A DNA stretch of 64,000 bases, taken from the NCBI GenBank assembly GCA_016712505.1, contig JADJQY010000001.1, positions 930,001-994,000 of the forward strand, given 5' to 3'. The stretch is from Candidatus Eiseniibacteriota bacterium (GTDB taxonomy: Bacteria > Eisenbacteria > RBG-16-71-46 > CAIMUX01). The position numbers and the translations under genes were made by a program. This document shows positions 7,577-16,259 of this stretch, piece after piece. Within the stretch, counting starts at the first letter, position 1; the number at the start of each line of letters is the position of its first letter. Below the pieces are notes generated by a model, which made no database searches, was not told the origin of the DNA, and saw only the letters and a list, made by a program, of their open reading frames with translations.

Positions 7577-9160
7577 CTAGAGGAGCGGGGCTGCCGCTTC
7601 ATCCGCATCCGGTCCGTTGCTCGCCCCCCCGGGGAGCGGCGACTCGACCCGGAGCGGAACACCGTACTGCCGGAGTTTGGTGTAGAGCGTCTTCGGCGTG
7701 ATGCCGAGGATCGAGGAGGCGCGCGTCTTGTTCCCGCCGCAGGCGGCCAGCGTCTCCAGGATCAGCACCCGCTCGGCTTCATCGAGCGGCGTACCGACGC
7801 GCACGCGGATCACGCCAGCTTCGTTGGCGGGTTGGGTCCGTCTCCCGAGCGAGTCGAAACCGGTCGCGTGGCTCGTCGCGCCCGCGTCGTCGCTGCGGGA
7901 TCCCTCCATCCTGGACCCCTCGGAGCGGGACCCCTCGGAGCGGGACCCCTCGAAGCGGGAAGCTTCGAAGCGCGACGCCTCCCGAATCGAGGCTGGGAGG
8001 TCCTTCCGCTGGATCTCCGCGCCCGTGGAGAGGATCACCGCGCGCTGGACCGCGTTCCGGAGCTCGCGCACGTTTCCCGGCCAGTGGTAGCGCTGAAACG
8101 CCTCCATCGCCTCGGCGGTGAAGTCGACGACCGGGCGGTTGTTCTCCCGCGCATACAGACTGAGGAAATGGTGGGCGAGGGCCGGCACGTCCTCCGCCCG
8201 CTCGCGCAGCGGGGGAATGTGCAGGGTGAAGACGTTCAACCGGTCGTAGAGATCCTCGCGGAATCTGCCGTTGGCCAGCAGCGACGGTACATCGGCGTTG
8301 GTAGCCGCCACGACCCGCAGCTCCACCGGAATCTCGCGGCTCCCGCCCACGCGCCGGACCTTGTGGTCCTCGAGTACACGCAGCAGCTTGCTCTGCAGGG
8401 CCAGCGGCATATCGCCGATCTCGTCGAGAAACAGCGTCCCCTCATGGGCCAGCTCGAGGCAGCCGGCCCGCGCCGTGGTGGCCCCGGTGAACGCTCCGCG
8501 CTCATGCCCGAACAGCTCGCTCTCCAGCAGGTTCTCCGGAATGGCCGCGCAGTTGATGGCGACGAAGCGGGCGCAGGAACGCGGACTCAGATTGTGCAGG
8601 ATCCGCGAGACCACCTCTTTGCCCGTTCCGCGTTCACCCAGGATCAGCACCGGCGCGCTGGTCGGGGCGATCTGCTCGATCATGCGGTACATCTCGAGCA
8701 TGCCCGGAGTGCGTCCGATCAGGTCCTGGAAACGACCGCTGCGGATCATCTCGCGGCGGAGGAGGGCGACCTCCTGCTGCATGGCGGCGCGCTCGAGCCC
8801 CTTGTTCACCACGGTACGGATGCGGTCCGCCTCGGGCGGTTTCGTCAGGTAGTCGTAGACCCCCATCCGTGTCGCCTCGACCGCACTGTCGATCGTTCCG
8901 TGGGCAGTGAGGACGATCATGGTCGACTCGATGCCCCGATCCCGGAGCTCGGCGATCAACTCCAGGCCGCTTCGGTCCGGGAGTTGCAAGTCGGTGATGA
9001 TCAGGTCCGGAGGGCTGGAGAGCGCGCGCTGGAGTCCCTCAGTGGCGTCAGCCGCAGTTTCCACCTCGTGGCCCATGCGCTGAACGATCCGTGCGACACC
9101 GGCGCGGATCGTCTCCTCGTCATCGACCACCAGGATGCGGTGGGCCTTCGGTGTCTCCAT
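7577..9160 (-). CDS. NtrC-family sigma-54-dependent response regulator
   Basis: 527 residues from ATG 9160. Receiver domain 1-120 with phospho-acceptor Asp57 (LIITDLQLP). AAA+ domain with Walker A GERGTGKE (175-182), the sigma-54-contacting GAFTGA loop (222-227) and Walker B GTLFLDEIGD (241-250). A Fis-type helix-turn-helix ends the protein (NKTRASSILGITPKTLYTKL). The linker before the HTH is built of five 5-residue repeats. The frame stays open upstream of 9160 but without family similarity. It is transcribed with the adjacent kinase and divergently from the large envelope operon. Confidence 0.95.
   Translation of the reverse strand: METPKAHRILVVDDEETIRAGVARIVQRMGHEVETAADATEGLQRALSSPPDLIITDLQLPDRSGLELIAELRDRGIESTMIVLTAHGTIDSAVEATRMGVYDYLTKPPEADRIRTVVNKGLERAAMQQEVALLRREMIRSGRFQDLIGRTPGMLEMYRMIEQIAPTSAPVLILGERGTGKEVVSRILHNLSPRSCARFVAINCAAIPENLLESELFGHERGAFTGATTARAGCLELAHEGTLFLDEIGDMPLALQSKLLRVLEDHKVRRVGGSREIPVELRVVAATNADVPSLLANGRFREDLYDRLNVFTLHIPPLRERAEDVPALAHHFLSLYARENNRPVVDFTAEAMEAFQRYHWPGNVRELRNAVQRAVILSTGAEIQRKDLPASIREASRFEASRFEGSRSEGSRSEGSRMEGSRSDDAGATSHATGFDSLGRRTQPANEAGVIRVRVGTPLDEAERVLILETLAACGGNKTRASSILGITPKTLYTKLRQYGVPLRVESPLPGGASNGPDADEAAAPLL
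7898..7972. repeat. Five 15-bp tandem repeats in the NtrC-like linker
   Basis: Five in-frame 15-base units (core GGACCCCTCGGAGCG on the plus strand) encode R-[SF]-E-[GA]-S repeats between the AAA+ and HTH domains. Units two and three are identical, which points to recent expansion. Confidence 0.85.
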
Positions 9161-9659
9161 TCCTCCTGCCTTCCTCTCGGAACCGGTCCGGTTCGTACCA
9201 ACGCGCCATCCTGGCCCGAGCGGGGCGCACTGCGACGGTGGCCGCTGAACGGGGAGGATAGCAGCCCACCTGCGGCGCGGCAACGCAGAGGTCCACCCGT
9301 CTGGGGTCGGCCTCGGGGCCGTGGTCAAGTCACATCCGGAAACCCCGCCCGCCGTCGTAACTGACGTTGTCCGAGGGAGAAAGATACACCGGCGAGACGA
9401 GTTCCGTTCCTCCGGGCCCTCCTGCGGCCCGGCCCGGGGTCTCCCGTGGGCCGGGACGAGGGGGGACCAATCACCGTTCCTCGCGCTCGGCGTCGGGCTC
9501 CGAGCGAGCCGTTCCTTCCCTTTCGGCCGATCAGTTCCGCCAGCGCAGGGTGAGCAAGAAGGTAATGTTCGTTTCCTTTCTTCCCGGTCCGGGTTCGTCG
9601 ATCCGCCATCTCTGAAATGTGCGGGGGGCGCCGCGGAGCGGCGAAATCGCCCAATTTTC

Positions 9660-9684
9660 GCGCGCTTCGACCACGGAAGCGCGC
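9660..9684. promoter_or_regulatory. Inverted repeat, possible activator site
   Basis: GCGCGCTTC (9660-9668) and GAAGCGCGC (9676-9684) form a perfect 9-bp dyad with a 7-base spacer, 25 bases before a sigma-54-like promoter. The position fits an upstream activating site for the divergently encoded NtrC-like regulator; binding is inferred. Confidence 0.4.
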
Positions 9685-9708
9685 AGGCCGCGGAACGGCC
9701 GGGAGCGG

Positions 9709-9723
9709 TGGCACGCGGCTTGT
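9709..9723 (+). promoter_or_regulatory. Candidate sigma-54 (-24/-12) promoter of the envelope operon
   Basis: TGGCAC-N5-TTGT has the exact -24 box and spacing of sigma-54 promoters, but the -12 box is TTGT instead of TTGC. It lies about 115 bases upstream of the first operon start, next to an NtrC-type regulator gene. The -12 deviation lowers confidence. Confidence 0.4.
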
Positions 9724-9839
9724 CGGAGTGGCCCGGGTCTGATTCGCAGCGCGGGGCGCGTCCACCGCACGCCGTGCGCGAAGAGGGTTCCGGCTGGGGG
9801 CGGCCGGAGAGAGAACCGTCAAGAAAAAGGAGCGGCCGC

Positions 9840-10373
9840 GTGGCCGTCCAGCCATCGCCCCATCCCGACGAGGCATCGTCCAGCACAGCGCACGCTCTGG
9901 CGTGCGCGCCTCGACCGCGCCGTCACGGTGGCGTGCCCTGTCCCCGGGCCGCGTCCCCTTCCGTCGTTTCCCTGCTCTGCTTCTGCGCGATCCTCGGTTG
10001 TCGCCGGGATACCGCGATCGCTCCGCCCACCGGTGGTGAGCAGGTGGTCCTCGACCAGCCGATGTTCGAGCAACAGGTCGCGCCGATTCTCGATCGACGA
10101 GGGTGCAACGCCACGGGGGACTGTCACGGCGGCGGCGTGCGGGGCACCTTTGCCCTATCGCCCCAACCAACGCGGGATCTTGCCTTCGACTTCGCGCAAA
10201 CCGTGCTGCAGGTCAACGGCCGCGCGCCTGAGGCCTCCCCGTTCCTGCAGAAGCCGCTGGCTCTGGACGCCGGCGGGACGCCCCACAGCTACAAACCGTT
10301 CCTCACCCAGTCGGATCCGGACTACCTCCTGCTTCGCGCCTGGGTCTTGACCGCGAGGTTCGAGTCCCGATGA
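9840..10373 (+). CDS. Lipoprotein with a cytochrome-like CX5CH motif
   Basis: 177 residues from GTG 9840, chosen for AAAAAGGAG 7 bases upstream; a GTG near 9932 would give a more usual signal length. The lipobox is FCAILGC (Cys about residue 57). The mature part has QQVAPILDRRGCNATGDCHGG with Cys89, Cys95 and His96, in the same context as planctomycete-type c-cytochrome domains, but five residues separate the cysteines instead of two. Haem attachment is therefore uncertain. First gene of the large operon; its stop overlaps the next start (ATGA). Confidence 0.75.
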   Translation: MAVQPSPHPDEASSSTAHALACAPRPRRHGGVPCPRAASPSVVSLLCFCAILGCRRDTAIAPPTGGEQVVLDQPMFEQQVAPILDRRGCNATGDCHGGGVRGTFALSPQPTRDLAFDFAQTVLQVNGRAPEASPFLQKPLALDAGGTPHSYKPFLTQSDPDYLLLRAWVLTARFESR

Positions 10374-11044
10374 GTCCCGCGCGATGCCTGGATCTGCGGC
10401 GGCGAGTCGCTGCCGTGGGACTGCTCTGCCTCGCTCCCGCGCTCGGCGCCGGCGCCGGCTCCGCCTCGGCCTCGGCGTTCCCTCCCTCCGCTGAACCTGG
10501 CGACGTCCAGCCGACCCGCACGCGTTCGGGACTCATCGCGCTCGCGCCGCGCCTGGCGGATGCTCCCTATCGTCTCAGTCCGGGGGCGCGCCCCTATCGA
10601 GATCGGCTCGTTCTGAGTCCGGCCTATGGCCGCTTCGGCTCGAGCGAGCTGTTCTCTCTGCGCGCGGCGTTCAATCCCAACGCGGTGCTCGGTTATGAAG
10701 CTGGTCTCGGGCACCTGCCCGGACGCTCCGCGCACTCGCTCTTGCACACCTTGTCGATCCAGATTCGCCGCCCGTTCTCCGGGCGCTTCCAGCCGTACGC
10801 CGTGCTGGGGTACGGGATGATCCTGATCTTCCCCAGCCAGGCCGAGAACGCCGACTCCGTGACTCGCAACCTCCTCCGGGGCGGCGTGGGGCTCGAGCTG
10901 TTCGTAAGGGATGATCTCGCGCTCCGCGGTGAGTGGCTGCGCGCAACGGTGTCCGGCGGCGGTCGGCTCGGGACCGACGCTGTCAGCTATCAGTATGCCG
11001 AAGGAACCGTGGGGCTCTCGTTCCATCGGCGCATCGGAGGGTAG
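10370..11044 (+). CDS. Outer-membrane beta-barrel-like protein
   Basis: A 224-residue protein with a cleavable signal peptide (Ala-rich, to about residue 34) and alternating hydrophobic strands with aromatic girdles, ending in strand-like TVGLSFHRRIGG. The pattern fits a small OM barrel (OMP_b-brl type). The start codon overlaps the upstream stop, so translation is coupled to the CX5CH lipoprotein gene. The specific family is not recognised. Confidence 0.65.
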   Translation: MSPARCLDLRRRVAAVGLLCLAPALGAGAGSASASAFPPSAEPGDVQPTRTRSGLIALAPRLADAPYRLSPGARPYRDRLVLSPAYGRFGSSELFSLRAAFNPNAVLGYEAGLGHLPGRSAHSLLHTLSIQIRRPFSGRFQPYAVLGYGMILIFPSQAENADSVTRNLLRGGVGLELFVRDDLALRGEWLRATVSGGGRLGTDAVSYQYAEGTVGLSFHRRIGG

Positions 11045-13030
11045 ATGCGGTCACGCACCAGGCTACTCGGGCTGCTCTGCGCGCTTCCTCTGGCCAGCGC
11101 TGGCTGCAAGGACGAGGCGCCGGAAGATCTGATTCGATCGGAGACGACCACCGAGGCGCTGGTCTTCGTGAAGACGCGCGCCACCGAGACACTGAACCGA
11201 AACTGGGAGGAGGGAAACCTCTACAAGCTCTCGCCGATCTCCCCCGAGGGTCGAGTCACCCCTCTGACCGACTTCGTCGGGGCCAGCATCTCGGATCCCT
11301 GCGTCTCGTTCGACGGCAAGCGCATCCTCTTTTCGATGCGTCCGGAGGGAGGGCAGACGCGGAACATCTGGGAGATCGGGGCGGATGGGAGCGGTTTGCG
11401 GCAGGTCACGCGCGGGGGCGGGCATGACTTCGACCCGCTCTATCTGCCGGACGGCCGCATTCTCTTCACCAGTTCGCGCGCCGGCGAGATGGACGAATAC
11501 AATCATGCGCCGGCCGAACACCTCTACACCTGCGGTGCGGACGGCGGCGAGGTCGAACGGATCAGCTTCAATCAGAGCGACGACTTCGATCCGGTGCTGC
11601 TCCCGACCGGACGGATCCTCTATACGCGGTGGGAACACTTCGGCACCATGAACCGATTCCCGCTGTTCGAGACCAATCCCGACGGAACCGGAACCTTCCA
11701 CAGCTTCGGTCCGCACGAACGGAACTTCTTCCATCCCCAACCGACTCCGGATGGGCGGATCATCGCGATTGAATCGACCGAGGTGAACGGCGACCACGGC
11801 CCGGTGGCGATGCTGCGCCCGGAGCGCGGGCCGGCGGACCCCGCGGCTTCGGGCCACGATGCGCACTGGAACGTGCTGACCGCGCAGATCGATCCGGGCG
11901 GCGCCCCGTGGGACCATGGCGTTTTCAAGTACCCCCACCCGCTGGGGCGCGGGAAGTACGTTGTGTCCTACTCGCTTCCCGCCGCGAGCGAAGAAGAGGT
12001 CGACTATGGCCTCTATACCTTCACCGCCGACATTCTCGAAGGGGAGGCGGGCGCGGCCGATCGGTTCGAGATCCGGTCGTTGACCTTCCTCTACGACGAT
12101 CCGGAGATGAATGAGTACGATGCTCAGCTGATTGCCCCCCGGACCAAGCCGCCGGTCATTCCGAGTTCGGTCAACCGCGCGGTCGACCATGGCGAATTCC
12201 TCGCCCAGGACGTCTTCAACCGTGGTACCGAGGATGGTCAGGAACGGCCGTTGCGCGGCGAGGACCCGATCGAGCGAATTGCGGTCATGATCGCGCGTCC
12301 CACCGGAGTCGGGGAGATGAACGACATCTCCGCCAATGAGTTCGAGAAGCGGGCGTTTCTCGGCTATGCGCCGGTGGAGTCCGACGGTTCGTTTCGCATC
12401 CGCGTTCCGGCCGACACCCCGCTCGCCTTCGCCACCCTTGACGAGCAGGGGCGCGGCTTCGTGGTCAAGCGAACCTGGATCTATGTCCGGCCGGGGGAGG
12501 AGTTCAACCGGTGTACCGGGTGCCACGAGGACCGGGTCGAGGGGGGCCTGCATCCGACCAACCCGAACCCCCTCGCCGCCCTGCGATCGGCGACCGACCT
12601 GAACGTGCGGCCGGAGAACGCCACGGTGATCAACTTCCGGGATGACATCGGACCGATCGTGGAGGCGAAGTGCGCCTCCTGCCACCACGAGACGTACGTG
12701 GACCGCGACTCGACGCTGGCCGACGGCACCGTGGTCGCGGTGACCGACACCATTCCGCCGCCCGCCGAACTCGATCTGACCGCGGTGCCGGACACTCTCG
12801 ACCGCATGGGGCGCGTGTTCCCCCGCGCCTATGTGAGCCTCTCCGGAGAGTCGGAGCGGATGGAGGAGCAGGTGGTGGTGCCGGCCTTCCCGCGACGCTC
12901 GCGGCTGATCGACGCGGTGCTCGGCTTGGGTGCGGCGGATGTGCCGCACCCAGGCGGTGAATCGATCCTGAATGACGCAGAAAAGGAACTCTTCAACCTC
13001 TGGGTGCTTCTGGGAGCGCAGTACCGATGA
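11045..13030 (+). CDS. Dihaem lipoprotein related to hydrazine synthase alpha-type proteins
   Basis: 661 residues with a lipobox (LASAGC). Residues about 40-380 are propeller-like with repeated PDGR-type turns (FDPLYLPDGRILFTS, FDPVLLPTGRILYT) as in PD40/TolB proteins. The C-terminal region has two c-haem motifs, CTGCH (490-494) and CASCH (543-547). This architecture is that of HzsA-related proteins, a wide family mostly outside anammox bacteria, so no hydrazine chemistry is implied. An electron-transfer role in the periplasm or at the OM is inferred. Confidence 0.8.
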   Translation: MRSRTRLLGLLCALPLASAGCKDEAPEDLIRSETTTEALVFVKTRATETLNRNWEEGNLYKLSPISPEGRVTPLTDFVGASISDPCVSFDGKRILFSMRPEGGQTRNIWEIGADGSGLRQVTRGGGHDFDPLYLPDGRILFTSSRAGEMDEYNHAPAEHLYTCGADGGEVERISFNQSDDFDPVLLPTGRILYTRWEHFGTMNRFPLFETNPDGTGTFHSFGPHERNFFHPQPTPDGRIIAIESTEVNGDHGPVAMLRPERGPADPAASGHDAHWNVLTAQIDPGGAPWDHGVFKYPHPLGRGKYVVSYSLPAASEEEVDYGLYTFTADILEGEAGAADRFEIRSLTFLYDDPEMNEYDAQLIAPRTKPPVIPSSVNRAVDHGEFLAQDVFNRGTEDGQERPLRGEDPIERIAVMIARPTGVGEMNDISANEFEKRAFLGYAPVESDGSFRIRVPADTPLAFATLDEQGRGFVVKRTWIYVRPGEEFNRCTGCHEDRVEGGLHPTNPNPLAALRSATDLNVRPENATVINFRDDIGPIVEAKCASCHHETYVDRDSTLADGTVVAVTDTIPPPAELDLTAVPDTLDRMGRVFPRAYVSLSGESERMEEQVVVPAFPRRSRLIDAVLGLGAADVPHPGGESILNDAEKELFNLWVLLGAQYR

Positions 13031-13410
13031 GTGACCACATGCCGAAGGTCTGGAACGTGGAGGGCCAAGCGGTCGGACGGGGACTCATCGACCGCGTCGG
13101 CCCGCGAGCACGCGTCGGGCGTCGCGCGTCGCGCGGAGTCGCATCGAGGCACTCCCTTCGTGTGCGCGTCCCTCGTTTGCGGCCGATGGATCTGTGGCTT
13201 CTGGCAATCGGAGGACTGATCGTCCTCTCCGTCGGATTACTCTCCGGTTGCGCCGTCGTCCCCCAGTACCAGCGGGGAGAACTGGCCGATCCGATCATGT
13301 CGTATGAGCGAGACGAGCGGCTCGAGCAGCGGGAACTCCACTGGATGGAGGCGCGTGAGGCTTCGAGCGGCGGTAACGGAGGCGCGGGCGGGGGGTGCGC
13401 GTGCAACTGA
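13027..13410 (+). CDS. DUF4266 small lipoprotein
   Basis: The C-terminal 55 residues carry the hallmarks of DUF4266: lipobox LLSGC, then YQRGELADPIM, REAS and a Gly-rich tail ending GGGCACN. The coupled ATG at 13027 (overlapping the upstream TGA) gives 127 residues with an unusual 53-residue Arg-rich N-terminal extension. ATG 13186 gives a family-typical 74 residues but has no clear ribosome site. DUF4266 lipoproteins are usually found beside DUF3570 proteins, as here. Function unknown. Confidence 0.85.
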   Translation: MSDHMPKVWNVEGQAVGRGLIDRVGPRARVGRRASRGVASRHSLRVRVPRLRPMDLWLLAIGGLIVLSVGLLSGCAVVPQYQRGELADPIMSYERDERLEQRELHWMEAREASSGGNGGAGGGCACN

Positions 13411-14573
13411 TCCCCCGTGGCAGGCATGCCGTGGCGGGCGGCGCGGTGATTCTCGCCCTGGGTCTGGGTGCCGTTCCCCCCGCGAGCGCCCAGGACCTGG
13501 TAGGCGAGGAGGATGCTCCGCGCGCCGCCGGCTACCTGCTGCACTTTTTTGCCGACTCCGACGACATTCAGGTCTTGTCGCAGTACGGCACCTACGACTG
13601 GGCGGTCCGCCCCGGGACGTCGCTCTCGGTGCAGGTGAATCACGAGGCGGTCCAGGTGCCGGGGGTCGACGCCCCGGTCGGCAGCCCGGAGGCGCTCGAC
13701 GCGATCACCACCGCCAGCCGGCCGATCGCGCGGCAGAAGGACGCCTACGTCGACTACACCAAGATCCGCAATGAGCTGACCACCGCGATCAGCGGTCCGC
13801 ACTATCGCATCGGATACTACGTCTCCACCGAGAGCGACTACTTTGCCCAGCAGATCCGCACCCAGGTGGATCGCGACTTCCGTGGTCAAAGCCTCAACTG
13901 CTCTGCCGGGACGAGCTTTGGTTGGGACGCGATTGCGCCGCTTCGTGACGAGGACACCGCAGCAGCCGACGCAGATCGCCGGACGTGGCATGGCAACCTG
14001 GTGCTGACTCAGGTGCTCGATCCCCGGACGACCCTGCGCCTCGGAGGCGAACTCACCCGGGTGCGGGGACTGCAACACAGTCCCTATCGGAACGTCTATG
14101 CCGGGGGAACACGAGTGCCCGAGCGGCACCCTGACCTCCGCGACCGGCGCGATCTCTTCCTCCGTCTCAACCGGTACTTCAGCAATCGCTCCAGCCTGAA
14201 GCTGCTCTATCGGCTCTATACGGACGATTGGGGAGTGGCTTCCCACACCGCCGGCTTGCGCCTGGCGCAGTACGTGGGAACCCGCACGGTGGTCGAGTAT
14301 CGCTACCGCTACTACACCCAGGAATCGTCCCGCTTCTTTCGCGCGGAATACGCGACGACCGGCGGCGTGGACGGGTTTCTGAGCGGTGACTACCGCCTGG
14401 GAGCGTTCGACGCGCATCTCTTCGGCGGTCGGATCGATCTGGGGCTTGGGTCGCTGCTCGGAGGGCCGGAGCTGCTGCGCCCACTCGCGATGAGCCTGGC
14501 TTACGAGCGGTACTTCAACAGCAACAATTTCTCCGCGAACCTGTTCGAGAGCGGTCTCTCGCTGGCCTTCTAG
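13395..14573 (+). CDS. DUF3570 outer-membrane barrel protein
   Basis: 392 residues from GTG 13395, overlapping the DUF4266 gene. It has a signal peptide (cleavage near ASAQD) and many amphipathic strands with a terminal strand ending in Phe (SGLSLAF), typical of OM barrels. Motifs such as YDWAVRPGTSLSVQVNHEAV and IGYYVSTESDYF fit DUF3570. In many genomes DUF4266-DUF3570 lie with a TlpA-like thioredoxin and ApbE; here the thioredoxin is absent and an ApbE gene is 25 kb away. Confidence 0.85.
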   Translation: MRVQLIPRGRHAVAGGAVILALGLGAVPPASAQDLVGEEDAPRAAGYLLHFFADSDDIQVLSQYGTYDWAVRPGTSLSVQVNHEAVQVPGVDAPVGSPEALDAITTASRPIARQKDAYVDYTKIRNELTTAISGPHYRIGYYVSTESDYFAQQIRTQVDRDFRGQSLNCSAGTSFGWDAIAPLRDEDTAAADADRRTWHGNLVLTQVLDPRTTLRLGGELTRVRGLQHSPYRNVYAGGTRVPERHPDLRDRRDLFLRLNRYFSNRSSLKLLYRLYTDDWGVASHTAGLRLAQYVGTRTVVEYRYRYYTQESSRFFRAEYATTGGVDGFLSGDYRLGAFDAHLFGGRIDLGLGSLLGGPELLRPLAMSLAYERYFNSNNFSANLFESGLSLAF

Positions 14574-14591
14574 CGGAGTCTGGAGAGGAAC

Positions 14592-16256
14592 ATGCCCAGT
14601 CGTCGTCGCTTTCGTCGCCCGTCCGACTCGATCTGGAATCGACCGATCCCGGTCGTCTCCGGCCTCGACCTCTTCCTGTTCGTGCCGCTGCTCCTCAGTG
14701 TCACGGTGGCGACGCCGGTCCATGGGGCGACGTTCGAAAGCGCCGCCCTCTGGCCGGCGGCCGAAGTGGAAGCGTTCACGCCCCGGGTGGCCCAGGCCGG
14801 TTGGTCGCGGCAGTTGCTCGGTGATGCCTGGTCGGCGGTGGTGATCGCGCACACCGATCTCTACGATCGATTCCCCTACGTAGAGCAGCGCTCCTTCATG
14901 GTGGTTTCCGATCCCGCCTGGAATCGGCTCCTGACCGGCGAAGAGCGGGGCGGGCTGCGGGCCTTCGACGGCGCTGGGACAACCTGCGGACCGCTCTCCG
15001 CCCCGCGCGGGCTGGCGGTCGACGCGCTCGATCACGTCTACGTCTGCGACACCGACAACGATCGGATCGTGGTTCTGCGCGCGCACACCGAGTTCGCCGA
15101 GATCTCCCTGGAGCCGCTCTTCGTGATCGACGATCTGCGCGAACCCCATGCCGTGGCCCACTCCGACGGCGGAACTCCGTTCCAGCCGGAGGATGATCGA
15201 CTCTACGTGGCCGAGACCGGTCGCAACTGCGTGGCCGCATACCGGCTGGGAGATCGTTCGGCCACCTGCTTCGCCCGGGTGGGGGAGCTGGGCAGCGGTG
15301 CCGGTTCGTTCGCCGGGCCGACGGCGATCGCGCTCCGGCGCGAGGAAGGAACCGTGACTCACGATCTGTATGTCGCTGATGCTCACAACCGAAGAATCGT
15401 GCACCTGCGCGACGACGGGGATCGCCTGACCTGGGTGGGAGCCGAGCAGCACGGTCTTGGAGTGGTCGCTACCCTGGAGGCGGATGCCTGGGGAAACCTG
15501 CACGCCGTCTCCCCGCAATCGGGTCGGATCACCCGCTTGAACGGTGCCCTGGAGTCGGTAGCATCCCTTCCAGCCGCGATGGCTCACCCGCGTTCGCTTC
15601 ACCTGGTCAACGAAGTGGTCACCGACCACCGCAGCGGAGCGCGGTATCTGCAGTTCACTCCCCGCGCGATCGCAACCGATGAATGGACCGGAGATGGCGG
15701 AATCACCCTCTGGAACCTGGGGCTCGAGTTGAGCGCGACCGTCGATGAGTCGGGGAGGTTGCGTCTCGACCTCTCCGACGCGGCCGAGGTCACGGTTCGC
15801 GGCTCCGGGGGCACGCCGCTACTGGAGCTCCGGCTCGAGGCGGGCGGGCACCGATTCGCGCTCCCGAGGAGAGAGGATGGACAGGAGATCGATCCCTCGG
15901 AACTTTCGGTGGTGGCTCGCAGTCGCTACGAGGGAGGCGTGTCCGTCTCGACCCGGGTGATGCCGGTCGAGTCGGGAGGGCTCTCTTTGCTGGGGGCGAT
16001 GCCCAATCCGCTGCGCGATGGAACCGAGATCCGCCTGGAAGGAGTGGCCCCCGGGATGCGGCCCGAGGTTCGCATTCACGATGTCGGCGGACGGCTGATC
16101 CGCGTGCTCGATGCGGAGCCGACCGGAGTCGGGCGCGTCACGATTCACTGGGACGGTCGTGATCAGCGAGGACATCCGGTCGGCTCCGGTCTCTACCTCT
16201 ATCGCGTGACGGTCGGCGCGGACGAGCGCTCCGGGCGTCTCGTCGTGATGCGCTGA
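14592..16256 (+). CDS. Secreted NHL-propeller protein with FlgD-like C-terminal domain
   Basis: 554 residues. An N-terminal hydrophobic segment (about 20-45) serves for export. Residues about 90-360 hold NHL-type repeats (LAVDALDHVYVCDTDNDRIV, DRLYVAETGRNCVAAY, HDLYVADAHNRRIVHL), forming a beta-propeller. The last 85 residues (MPNPLRDGTEIRL... DVGGRLIRVL... WDGRDQRGHPVGSGLYLYRV) are a FlgD-like/T9SS-like domain. Likely secreted or surface attached. GGAGAGGAA before ATG 14592 supports the start. Confidence 0.82.
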   Translation: MPSRRRFRRPSDSIWNRPIPVVSGLDLFLFVPLLLSVTVATPVHGATFESAALWPAAEVEAFTPRVAQAGWSRQLLGDAWSAVVIAHTDLYDRFPYVEQRSFMVVSDPAWNRLLTGEERGGLRAFDGAGTTCGPLSAPRGLAVDALDHVYVCDTDNDRIVVLRAHTEFAEISLEPLFVIDDLREPHAVAHSDGGTPFQPEDDRLYVAETGRNCVAAYRLGDRSATCFARVGELGSGAGSFAGPTAIALRREEGTVTHDLYVADAHNRRIVHLRDDGDRLTWVGAEQHGLGVVATLEADAWGNLHAVSPQSGRITRLNGALESVASLPAAMAHPRSLHLVNEVVTDHRSGARYLQFTPRAIATDEWTGDGGITLWNLGLELSATVDESGRLRLDLSDAAEVTVRGSGGTPLLELRLEAGGHRFALPRREDGQEIDPSELSVVARSRYEGGVSVSTRVMPVESGGLSLLGAMPNPLRDGTEIRLEGVAPGMRPEVRIHDVGGRLIRVLDAEPTGVGRVTIHWDGRDQRGHPVGSGLYLYRVTVGADERSGRLVVMR

Positions 16257-16259
16257 TCG

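Larger units (their letters stand above)
9161..9839. other. Divergent intergenic region between NtrC-like gene and envelope operon
   Basis: 679 bases without a convincing gene; the plus frame is open but low-complexity and Arg-rich. It should hold the promoters of both units. It includes a 9-bp inverted repeat at 9660-9684 and a -24/-12-like sequence at 9709-9723, listed separately. AAAAAGGAG at 9824-9832 is the ribosome site of the first operon gene. Confidence 0.6.

Noticed and set aside
7001..9364. 787-codon plus-strand open frame opposite the NtrC-like gene
   Set aside because: The minus strand carries a complete NtrC-family protein with all motifs; the plus frame has no recognisable domain.
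9321..9839. Upstream extension of the CX5CH lipoprotein frame
   Set aside because: The frame is open but low-complexity, and a strong ribosome site directly precedes GTG 9840; an extension would bury the signal peptide.
12993..15629. 878-codon minus-strand open frame
   Set aside because: It is antisense to DUF4266, DUF3570 and NHL genes, which show signal peptides, coupled starts and family motifs.
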